From contig JAHEEO010000133.1 in assembly GCA_024640665.1 (NCBI GenBank), positions 1-8,681 on the forward strand: 8,681 bases of DNA, given 5' to 3'. The stretch comes from Rhodospirillales bacterium. GTDB taxonomy: Bacteria > Pseudomonadota > Gammaproteobacteria > Steroidobacterales > Rariloculaceae. The notes under the pieces were generated by a model. The model saw only the letters and a program-made list of their open reading frames with translations, searched no databases and was not told the DNA's origin. The stretch's first letter is position 1, and every line of letters starts with the position of its first letter. The translations under genes and the position numbers were made by a program. Shown piece by piece: positions 1 to 6,122 of the stretch.

Positions 1-558
1 GCGGCGGCTATTATCAGCCGCTTGACTCACAGTGGACTTACCATCGATGCATTCAAGGCCACCGGCGTCGCCTTGCGCCGCGACATTCTTGCAATGGAAG
101 ATGCCGGGGCGCGTAACGTTGAAATTTTCACGGACTTTGGCATTGTCTGCACGACGGCCAAGAACGCACCCGCGCTCACCCGCCAACTCTTGAATTCGCT
201 CGGCGACAAGAAACCGGATGCCATCATGTTCGAACTTGGTGACGGCTTACTCGGTGCCTATGGCGTTGAAGCCATACTGCTGGACGAATCGATACGCAAT
301 GCGCTCAGCGCGGTTGTTCTGTGCGCCAGCGATCCCGTTTCGGCCTGGGGCGGCATCAAATTGTTGCGTGAACAATTTCAAATCGAACCCGCTGCCGTTA
401 CCGGACCGGCCACCGACAACGCCGTTGGCATCGACATCATCAAAGATCGATGTAATGTCCCGGCGGTTAATGCCATGACGCATTCGGCTGAGCTCGGTGA
501 CTTACTGCAAGGCAATCTTGGCTTGGTTCGCGGCAAAGCCGAAGCGGCAGCGCAATGA
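1..558 (+). CDS. P-loop NTPase-like protein of unknown function, C-terminal part (5' end cut by window)
   Basis: The frame is open from the first base and ends at TGA 556-558, giving 185 visible residues. The true start lies upstream; the TTG at 22 is an internal codon. The visible part looks like the latter portion of a MobB/dethiobiotin-synthetase-like or DUF1611-like P-loop protein. It begins with an alanine-rich helix of the kind that follows a Walker A loop, then FKATG (18-22) with a downstream RRD, a TDFG strand end (44-47), an acidic Walker-B-like strand FELGDGLL (77-84) and a late VTGPATDN loop (133-140). If the assignment is right, the Walker A GK[ST] lies just left of the window edge. 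No signal peptide or membrane segment is visible. Its stop overlaps the argC start by four bases (ATGA), so it is translationally coupled to arginine genes. The family assignment is from remembered motifs and is weak; no function can be stated. It is not a recognisable ArgA, ArgE, ArgG or ArgJ. Confidence 0.5.
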   Translation, partial: AAAIISRLTHSGLTIDAFKATGVALRRDILAMEDAGARNVEIFTDFGIVCTTAKNAPALTRQLLNSLGDKKPDAIMFELGDGLLGAYGVEAILLDESIRNALSAVVLCASDPVSAWGGIKLLREQFQIEPAAVTGPATDNAVGIDIIKDRCNVPAVNAMTHSAELGDLLQGNLGLVRGKAEAAAQ

Positions 559-1616
559 CAATCTACCCTGTCATCGTCCTCGGCGGCAGCGGCTACGTGG
601 CCGGCGAGATGCTGCGCCTCGTTGCCGGACACCCCGCACTGCAACTGGCGGGCGCCGTCTCGACAAGCTTGGCGGGCCAACCAATTGCTGCCACTTTCGG
701 CCATCTAAGGCCCGTGTATCCGAGCGAAACGTTCATTGATTTCGACTCTGCCGAGTCATTATTGGCTCGGTCCGCACACAATATACTGCTGTCGGCGGCT
801 CCGCACGGTGCCTCTGCCGCTCTGATCAAGCGCATGCTCGAAGTAGCAAATTCTGTCGGCACCAAGTTGACGGTTGTTGATGCATCAGCCGATTTTCGGT
901 TTCGCGATGCCGACAGCTTCGCCGCCGTCTACGGCACACAGCATCCCGCACCGGATCTGCTCGATCAATTCGTCTGCGCCGTCCCGGAACACGTGGCGCA
1001 AACCAACACGCCGCATGCAGCCCACCCAGGTTGCTTTGCGACAACGATGCTGCTCGGCATCGTACCGCTGCTCGCCAACGACTTGGCCGAAGCGTCTATC
1101 AGCGTCAGCGCTGTCACTGGCAGCACCGGCGCCGGGCGCAAACCCAGAGATACGACCCACCACCCAGAAAGGCAAAGCAATATGTTTGCTTACCAAGTCC
1201 TCAAACACCGGCATGCACCGGAAGTGGAGGCGCTTGCGAAAGCAGCAAGCGGCACCGGCCTCGCGCTTCACTTCGTACCGCACTCGGGGCCATTTGCGCG
1301 CGGCATACATGCGACTATCTTTGCAAAAAAGCGCACCAGTATTACCACCAAGGCACAGGTGATCGAGGCACTGCGCAGCTATTACACGGATGCCAAACTG
1401 GTGAACGTACTCGATAGCCCGCCAAAGATGAAAGACGTCGCCGGCAGTTGCTCGGCGGCGCTAAGCGCCGACGTGGACGGCGACACGATTGTGGTCACAT
1501 CAGTGCTGGACAATTTGCTCAAAGGTGCATCCGGCGGCTGCGTGCAGTGGCTCAACCGCTTGCTCGGCTTGCCCGAAACGCTCGGAATTACCAACCCATC
1601 CATCGGGTGGCTTTAG
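555..1616 (+). CDS. argC: N-acyl-gamma-glutamyl-phosphate reductase (ArgC)
   Basis: NADPH-dependent reductase that converts N-acyl-glutamyl 5-phosphate to the semialdehyde in cytoplasmic arginine synthesis. The 353-residue product has an N-terminal Rossmann fold (VLGGSGYVAGE, 8-18), the VDASADFRF strand (108-116), the catalytic-cysteine motif HPGCFATT with Cys160, a GSTGAGRKP loop (189-197), a KHRHAPEVEAL segment (217-227), VPHSGPFARGIHAT (241-254) and the C-terminal DNLLKGASGGCVQWLN (319-334). Length is normal. The start ATG overlaps the previous gene's stop (ATGA), and the fold begins four residues in, so the start is well placed; the ribosome site is weak, in keeping with coupling. The TGSTGAG...TTH...N segment resembles Bacteroidota ArgC more than the enterobacterial SGVSGAGR form (from memory). 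The chain cannot show whether the acyl group is acetyl or succinyl; the neighbouring transcarbamylase suggests succinyl. Confidence 0.95.
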   Translation: MTIYPVIVLGGSGYVAGEMLRLVAGHPALQLAGAVSTSLAGQPIAATFGHLRPVYPSETFIDFDSAESLLARSAHNILLSAAPHGASAALIKRMLEVANSVGTKLTVVDASADFRFRDADSFAAVYGTQHPAPDLLDQFVCAVPEHVAQTNTPHAAHPGCFATTMLLGIVPLLANDLAEASISVSAVTGSTGAGRKPRDTTHHPERQSNMFAYQVLKHRHAPEVEALAKAASGTGLALHFVPHSGPFARGIHATIFAKKRTSITTKAQVIEALRSYYTDAKLVNVLDSPPKMKDVAGSCSAALSADVDGDTIVVTSVLDNLLKGASGGCVQWLNRLLGLPETLGITNPSIGWL

Positions 1617-2771
1617 ATGACTCAAAACAACCATCGCCGTTCCGCGCACCTCGACGAGGTTTACCCAATGCTGGCTTTCGAACCTACGCACGGCCACGGC
1701 GTTTATTTGCAGGATGCAAATGGTCGCGAAGTACTCGACTTCTATGGCGGACACGCCGTCGCTGCACTTGGCTACGGCCATCCCAAGCTCACGGAGGCAT
1801 TGGTATCACAGGCTAGGAGCCTGCAGTTTCAGAGCAACATCGTACCAATGAAGATTCGCGATCAGGCTGCTGACGCGCTGGCAAAATTTGCACCGGATGG
1901 CTTAGATCGGGTGTTCTTCGTAAATAGCGGGGCAGAAGCAAACGAAAACGCGTTAAAACTCGCACTGAAACTGACGGGTCGAAACAAGATCGTTGCCATG
2001 GAACATGCTTTTCATGGCCGTACGGCTGCAGCGGCAGCCGTGACGTGGGGCGCTGCGAATTCTTGGTACGGCTTTCCGCGAATGCCGATGGATGTCGAAT
2101 TCGTGCCACGCGACGACATTGATGCACTCGAGGCAGCCCTCGACGCGGATACCGCTGGTCTCATCATCGAGCCCGTGCAAGGCCTCGCTGGCGGCTACGA
2201 CTTCAGCAAAGAGTTCATGCATGCAGCGCGCTCACTGACGCAGCGCGTCGGCGCGATGCTCATACTCGACGAAGTGCAAACGGGCATGGGTCGCTTGGGA
2301 CAGCCTTTCGGCGCGCAACTGTATGAGGTTCAGCCCGACCTGCTAACTACCGCAAAAGGACTGGCTGGCGGCTTTCCGGCCGGTGCCGTCATCATGAGCA
2401 ATGACATTGCCAAGCAACTAGGCGCCGGTGAGTTGGGCACCACTTTTGGCGGTGCGCCGATGGCCTGCGCGGCAATTATCGCGGTGATCAATGTAATCCG
2501 CGAAGAGAATCTTCTTGAGCGTGTCCGCACGACGTCCAACGAAATAATGCAGAAGTGCATCACCGGGCCGATTACGGGCCTGCAGGGTCATGGTTACTTG
2601 CTGGGACTCGTCGGAGAAAGGAAAGCGGCAGCCGTGCGCAATGCACTATTGGAGAAAAATATATTGACCGGGACAAGCAGTGCACCCAACGTGCTCAGGC
2701 TACTGCCGCCGCTGATCCTCGAGTCAGACCACGTAGACCAACTCGCAGCGGCATTGAAGGAGATCGCCTAA
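1617..2771 (+). CDS. argD: N-acylornithine aminotransferase (ArgD)
   Basis: Class III PLP aminotransferase that transfers an amino group from glutamate to the N-acylglutamate semialdehyde, giving N-acylornithine. The 384-residue product has the expected landmarks in order: DFYGGHAV (41-48), the phosphate-binding NSGAEANENALKLA (103-116), AFHGRT (131-136), IIEPVQG (183-189), the cofactor aspartate in ILDEVQTGMGR (216-226, Asp218), the Schiff-base lysine Lys247 in LTTAKGLAGGFPAGA, GTTFGG (274-279) and the C-terminal NVLRLLPPL (358-366). The ATG follows the argC stop with no gap; only a weak GGGTGG precedes it, so coupling is likely. The YGGHAV and TGTSSAPNVLRLLPPL blocks are the forms I recall from Bacteroides ArgD; enterobacterial ArgD differs. 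Ornithine or GABA aminotransferase would share the fold, but position between argC and argF' settles the role. A succinylated substrate is an inference. Confidence 0.94.
   Translation: MTQNNHRRSAHLDEVYPMLAFEPTHGHGVYLQDANGREVLDFYGGHAVAALGYGHPKLTEALVSQARSLQFQSNIVPMKIRDQAADALAKFAPDGLDRVFFVNSGAEANENALKLALKLTGRNKIVAMEHAFHGRTAAAAAVTWGAANSWYGFPRMPMDVEFVPRDDIDALEAALDADTAGLIIEPVQGLAGGYDFSKEFMHAARSLTQRVGAMLILDEVQTGMGRLGQPFGAQLYEVQPDLLTTAKGLAGGFPAGAVIMSNDIAKQLGAGELGTTFGGAPMACAAIIAVINVIREENLLERVRTTSNEIMQKCITGPITGLQGHGYLLGLVGERKAAAVRNALLEKNILTGTSSAPNVLRLLPPLILESDHVDQLAAALKEIA
2757..2762 (+). promoter_or_regulatory. Ribosome binding site of the transcarbamylase gene
   Basis: AAGGAG lies inside the last codons of argD, eight bases before the ATG at 2771. 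It fixes the start at this ATG, which shares one base with the argD stop (TAATG). The same frame is open upstream to 2555, but that part lies wholly inside argD. Confidence 0.8.
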
Positions 2772-3772
2772 TGGAGCGCTTTAACGATTTAGCAGATTTT
2801 TCAGCGGCAGAGATACAAGAGCTTATCGCGCTTGCCAATCGCCTGGACCATACTCCGGAGCCACAGGCGCTCGAAGGAAAAGTGCTGTCATTGTTATTTT
2901 TGAATCCGTCGCTTCGCACGCTCGCTTCGTTTCAATCCGCTATGGTGCGCCTCGGCGGCGGCTCCTTCGTCATATCGCCGGACATGTCGATCCACGGACT
3001 CGAAACTCGGCCTGGCATCGTGATGGACGGCGAAGCAGCCGAACACATTCGCGAAGCCGTGCCGGTCATCGCGTCGTATGGCGATGCCATCGGCATACGC
3101 GCGTTTGCTCAGCGCCGTGATATCGACACCGATGTCGCCGATCGCGAGTTTGACGAGTTAGCGGGGCTGGCCGGATGCCCTGTAATCAACATGGAATCGG
3201 CGATTCAGCATCCTTGCCAAAGCCTTGCTGACTGGAAAACCTTGGACGACCTAAATATACCGAGCAATAAAGGTAAGTTCGTTTTGTCTTGGGCCTACCA
3301 CCCCAAGGCCTTGCCATTAGCCGTGCCCTCATCGACGTTGAAGATGGCAGCAATGCGCGGCATGGACGTCACTGTCTTAAGACCAGAGGGTTTTGAGCTG
3401 CCGGATGCCGTCATGCAGAAAGCGCAATCTCTTGCCGAACAGTCCGGCGGCAGCGTGACAGAAAGCAATGATCGCCGCGAAGCGATGAACGGCGCGCACA
3501 TCATCTATGCTAAATCTTGGTCGTCGACGCGTCATTACGGAGATGCAGTGGCCGACAAAGCACTGCGGGAAGAACTTGTGGACTGGTGTGTGGACGAGCC
3601 ATGGTTCGAGCCTGCAAGAGACGATTGCCGTTTTATGCATTGCCTTCCGGTTAGACGCGGCGTCGTCGTCACAGACCGTATACTCGACGGCCCACGAAGC
3701 GTCGTCATTCAAGAAGCGCGGAATCGCTTATACGCGCAAATGGCCGTTCTCTATCGCATGCTGAAAGGATAA
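2771..3772 (+). CDS. argF': N-acylornithine carbamoyltransferase, probably N-succinylornithine-specific (ArgF' / SOTCase type)
   Basis: Transfers a carbamoyl group from carbamoyl phosphate to an N-acyl-L-ornithine, yielding N-acylcitrulline. At 333 residues it matches the AOTCase/SOTCase family, not classical ornithine carbamoyltransferase. Landmarks: carbamoyl-phosphate motif FLNPSLRTLASF (43-54), 80s-loop segment GLETRPGIVMDGEAAEH (76-92), GIRAFAQRRD (108-117), HPCQ (147-150), AYHPKALPLAVPSS (175-188), IYAKSW (245-250) and HCLPVRR (290-296). Ala90 aligns with Glu92 of Xanthomonas AOTCase and Pro90 of Bacteroides fragilis SOTCase; Glu92 to Ala, Ser or Pro is reported to switch AOTCase to succinylornithine. 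Val300 replaces the carboxylated Lys302 of AOTCase, as the hydrophobic residue in SOTCase does. Motifs such as EAVPVI, PEGFEL and FMHCLPVRR are SOTCase-like. Odd: His75 where both characterised enzymes have Trp, and Leu51 in place of the second Arg of S-x-R-T-R. Family is secure; succinyl specificity is an inference. Confidence 0.9.
   Translation: MERFNDLADFSAAEIQELIALANRLDHTPEPQALEGKVLSLLFLNPSLRTLASFQSAMVRLGGGSFVISPDMSIHGLETRPGIVMDGEAAEHIREAVPVIASYGDAIGIRAFAQRRDIDTDVADREFDELAGLAGCPVINMESAIQHPCQSLADWKTLDDLNIPSNKGKFVLSWAYHPKALPLAVPSSTLKMAAMRGMDVTVLRPEGFELPDAVMQKAQSLAEQSGGSVTESNDRREAMNGAHIIYAKSWSSTRHYGDAVADKALREELVDWCVDEPWFEPARDDCRFMHCLPVRRGVVVTDRILDGPRSVVIQEARNRLYAQMAVLYRMLKG
3764..3769 (+). 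promoter_or_regulatory. Ribosome binding site of argB
   Basis: AAAGGA in the final codons of the transcarbamylase gene, nine bases before the ATG at 3779. It supports that start, which keeps the N-terminal helix of the long, arginine-responsive type of ArgB. Confidence 0.65.
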
Positions 3773-3778
3773 GCAGAC

Positions 3779-4708
3779 ATGACTCGACTCAGCGGAAATG
3801 AGCGCACAATTGTCGTTACCGCGCTGCGGCACGCGGCGCCATACGTGCGCATGTACAAGAACAAGATATTTGTATTAAAAGCAGGCGGCGAAGCGTTCGC
3901 TTCGGAGGCCGCAACGCGATCGCTCGTCGAACAGATCGCCATATTCAACCAAGTAGGCTTCAAGGTCGTCTTGGTGCATGGTGGCGGACCTCAGTCGACC
4001 GCGCTTGCAGAACGATTGGGCGATAAGCCGGAGTTCGTTGATGGTCGTCGCGTTACGGATCAAGCGGCGCTCGATGTCGCCACCATGGTGCTGAACGGTC
4101 AAATCAATTCACGCATTCTTGCAGCTTGCCGCGCATTTGATGTGCCGGCCGTGGGAATCAGCGGAATCGATGCTGGCTTGGTCAATGCGGTCAAGCGCCC
4201 GCCTGTCAAAAGCAGCAGCGGTAAAAGTGTCGACTACGGCTTCGTCGGCGACATCGTGTCGATTAACTCGAGCGTGCTTAAGACGCAATTAGACAATGGT
4301 CTCGTTCCTATCGTCAGCTCTTTATCGGCCGACAACAACGGCACGATGCTGAACATCAATGCTGACACGGTCGCCGCGGCGATTGCCTGTGAGCTCGGCG
4401 CGGAGAAGTTGATCCTGGCTACCGGCGCTCCAGGCATTATGGAATCGCTGGATAATCCACGCTCATTGATTTCTTACATAGATCGCGCAGGGCTGGACAA
4501 GCTGCGCAAAGAAGGCCGCCTGACAGATGGCATGCTGCCAAAGGTAGCGGCGATCGAAAGCGCGCTCGCGGGTGGTGTTCCCCGGGTGCATGTCATTTCG
4601 TACTCCGTGCCGGAGAGCCTGCTGCTCGAAGTCTTCACCAACGAAGGTACGGGCACACTGGTTGTCGACAACATCCAAGAACTCAGCCCGCAAGAGCAAA
4701 CAAATTAG
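3779..4708 (+). CDS. argB: N-acylglutamate kinase (ArgB), predicted arginine-inhibited
   Basis: Amino-acid-kinase-family enzyme that phosphorylates the gamma-carboxyl of N-acylglutamate with ATP. The 309-residue product shows the phosphate-loop lysine and glycines in FVLKAGGEAF (31-40), LVHGGGPQ (65-72), the substrate-binding DGRRVTD (88-94), GISGIDAGLVNA (126-137), DYGFVGDI (152-159), NINADTVAAAIA (192-203) and the second catalytic lysine in TDGMLPKV (249-256, Lys255). Residues about 10-30 (VVTALRHAAPYVRMYKNK) match the extra N-terminal helix of hexameric arginine-sensitive kinases, and LLLEVFTNEGTGT (281-293) matches their C-terminal arginine-site signature, so feedback inhibition is likely. 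No GNAT domain follows, unlike the fused ArgA-ArgB of Xanthomonas, so acylglutamate synthase must be elsewhere. KAGGEAF differs from the common K-Y-G-G-x-A-M form. It sits six bases after argF'. Use of acetyl- or succinylglutamate cannot be read directly. Confidence 0.94.
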   Translation: MTRLSGNERTIVVTALRHAAPYVRMYKNKIFVLKAGGEAFASEAATRSLVEQIAIFNQVGFKVVLVHGGGPQSTALAERLGDKPEFVDGRRVTDQAALDVATMVLNGQINSRILAACRAFDVPAVGISGIDAGLVNAVKRPPVKSSSGKSVDYGFVGDIVSINSSVLKTQLDNGLVPIVSSLSADNNGTMLNINADTVAAAIACELGAEKLILATGAPGIMESLDNPRSLISYIDRAGLDKLRKEGRLTDGMLPKVAAIESALAGGVPRVHVISYSVPESLLLEVFTNEGTGTLVVDNIQELSPQEQTN

Positions 4709-4711
4709 GAG
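4707..4711 (+). promoter_or_regulatory. Ribosome binding site of argH
   Basis: AGGAG overlaps the argB TAG stop and lies six bases before GTG 4718. Good sequence and spacing support the GTG start, which places LWDKG at residues 4-8 as is usual for ArgH. Confidence 0.8.
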
Positions 4712-4717
4712 TTATCC

Positions 4718-5917
4718 GTGGCCCGACTGTGGGACAAAGGACTACCGCTAGACGATCGTATACTGCGATTCACGGCCGGTGAAGACTACTTGCTCGATGC
4801 GCGCTTAGTGCCCTTCGATGTGCGCGCGTCAATCGCACACGCACGCATGCTCGAAGCTCAGGACCTAATCAACAGCGACGACTGCGCAGCCATCTGCACC
4901 GGACTCGCGGCGCTCGAAGCCGAGCATGCAAAAGGTCTTTGGTCGATCACCCTCGACGACGAAGACGTACACGGCGCGCTCGAATCGCGGCTGTCTCAAC
5001 GCATTGGTGAAGCCGGCGGACGCGTTCATCTCGGCCGCTCTCGCAACGATCAAGTCTTGGCGGCGCTAAGACTCTATATGCGCGATGCCGTGAAAGGCCT
5101 CGTTAGCGATGCTCAACTGGTCACTGCAGCGCTCGATGAAATGGCCGAATCACAAGGCGATATTAGCTTGCCTGGATACACTCATTTGCAGCCCGCTATG
5201 CCGAGTAGCGTGAAACTCTGGGCAGGCGGCTATGCAGCGTCCATCCGCGACAGCGCCGCCGGCCTCGAGCGCACGCTCGCCAGAATCGAACTCAATCCAC
5301 TGGGTTCGGCCGCAGGTTATGGCGTGCCGGGACTGCCGCTTGATCGGGAAGCGACTCGCCAGGCATTGGAGTTTGAAGTTGTGCAAGAGCCGGTGACGGC
5401 AGTGCAATTGAGTCGCGGCAAGGCCGAAGCTTCTGTCGTATTCGAGCTGAGTTTGCTTGTCGGTGACATAGGCCGTCTTGCAAGCGATCTTCTGCTGTTC
5501 TACACAGAGGAATTTGCCTACATAAAGCTACCGAATGAAATGACGACCGGCTCATCAATCATGCCGCAGAAACGCAACCCTGACGTATTCGAATTATTGC
5601 GCGGCGCACCCGCAACAGTTGAAGGCGCGCTGGTCGAAATCTTAAGCCTGACGGCTAAGCTCACGTCCGGCTATCACCGCGACCTGCAGCGCCTCAAAGC
5701 ACCGTTGTTTCGCAGCATCGACCTTGCTGAAGACGTGTTGGCTATCGTGCCACATGCCTTAGCCGGTGTGAGATTTCTGCCGGAGAATATTCAACTACCG
5801 GATTCACTCTACGCAGCAGAGCGGGCCAACAAACTCGTGATGACGCAAGGTATTCCGTTTCGCGAGGCGTACCGCAGAGTTGCCGCGCAGCTGAAAGAGT
5901 CCAACGACGATGAATAG
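4718..5917 (+). CDS. argH: Argininosuccinate lyase (ArgH), C-terminally short
   Basis: Cleaves argininosuccinate to arginine and fumarate, the last step of the pathway; tetramer of the fumarase/aspartase superfamily. Visible signatures: GRSRNDQV (106-113), LPGYTHLQPAMPSS with His156 (151-164), NPLGSAAGYG (193-202), QLSRGKAE (230-237), and the superfamily loop GSSIMPQKRNPD with the catalytic-serine pair 279-280 (278-289), followed by SGYHRDLQRLK (317-327). Start is GTG with a good ribosome site. All catalytic regions are present, but the protein ends at residue 399, shortly after the GIPFREAYRRVAAQLKE helix, where ArgH proteins normally continue for roughly 45-60 residues. The other two downstream frames show no sign of the missing tail, so this looks like a real short form, not a sequencing frameshift. 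The stop lies inside ATGAATAG, overlapping the lipoprotein start by eight bases. Confidence 0.95.
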   Translation: MARLWDKGLPLDDRILRFTAGEDYLLDARLVPFDVRASIAHARMLEAQDLINSDDCAAICTGLAALEAEHAKGLWSITLDDEDVHGALESRLSQRIGEAGGRVHLGRSRNDQVLAALRLYMRDAVKGLVSDAQLVTAALDEMAESQGDISLPGYTHLQPAMPSSVKLWAGGYAASIRDSAAGLERTLARIELNPLGSAAGYGVPGLPLDREATRQALEFEVVQEPVTAVQLSRGKAEASVVFELSLLVGDIGRLASDLLLFYTEEFAYIKLPNEMTTGSSIMPQKRNPDVFELLRGAPATVEGALVEILSLTAKLTSGYHRDLQRLKAPLFRSIDLAEDVLAIVPHALAGVRFLPENIQLPDSLYAAERANKLVMTQGIPFREAYRRVAAQLKESNDDE

Positions 5918-6122
5918 ACGTAGCTTCCGTTTAGGCCGCTCAACCAGCGTGTTCCGCAGTGCCAGTATGGTCGGGCTCATGTATTACCTGGCCCTGTTAA
6001 CGGCCTGCGGTCAAAGTGGCCCGTTGATGTTACCCAACACCGAACCAGACGCTGCGGCGATACCGTCGACGAATCCACCCGCTAGCACCGAAACAGACGA
6101 AGACGACGACAGTGAGCGCTAA
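5910..6122 (+). CDS. lptM: Small LptM-like outer-membrane lipoprotein (YifL family)
   Basis: A 70-residue product with a lipoprotein signal: basic n-region (RR, R7, R10, R16), hydrophobic stretch MVGLMYYLALL (20-30), lipobox LTAC with Cys33, then a mature start CGQSGPLMLP that matches the CG-x-K-GPLY-x-P hallmark of LptM/YifL. In E. coli LptM associates with the LptD-BamA assembly line and helps LptD form its native disulfides in the outer membrane. The mature part is only 38 residues, proline/threonine-rich and ending in an acidic DEDDDSER tail, typical of the family. The usual lysine after CG-x is Ser here. The n-region is long; starts at GTG 5949 or ATG 5967 are possible, but only ATG 5910 has a purine-rich site upstream (GAAAGAG 5893-5899). 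LptM genes usually sit beside lysA/dapF; here the partners are argH and polA. Identification rests on the lipobox and ten residues. Confidence 0.75.
   Translation: MNRRSFRLGRSTSVFRSASMVGLMYYLALLTACGQSGPLMLPNTEPDAAAIPSTNPPASTETDEDDDSER

Noticed and set aside
22..24. TTG as the start of the first gene
   Set aside because: The frame is open to the window edge and residues before it continue the same helix; the P-loop half of the fold would be missing.
378..704. Long reverse-strand open frames opposite the first gene, argC and polA
   Set aside because: They are low-complexity shadows of conserved genes, with no family motifs and no room for promoters.
2555..2770. 72-codon N-terminal extension of the transcarbamylase frame
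   Set aside because: It lies entirely inside argD, encodes no family sequence, and the AAGGAG eight bases before ATG 2771 plus the normal 333-residue length fix the start.
2771..3772. Classical ornithine carbamoyltransferase (ArgF/ArgI)
   Set aside because: The VMDG-x-x-x-EH loop, AYHPK and HCLPVRR context and absence of the SMG loop of OTCase match the acylornithine enzymes.
3779..4708. Fused acetylglutamate synthase-kinase as in Xanthomonas
   Set aside because: The protein ends 16 residues after the kinase's C-terminal signature; no GNAT domain is present.
5917..6120. Frameshift hiding the ArgH tail
   Set aside because: The other two frames after the stop meet stops quickly (TAG at 5921 in the argH frame) and show no ArgH-like sequence, while the lipoprotein frame has a convincing lipobox.
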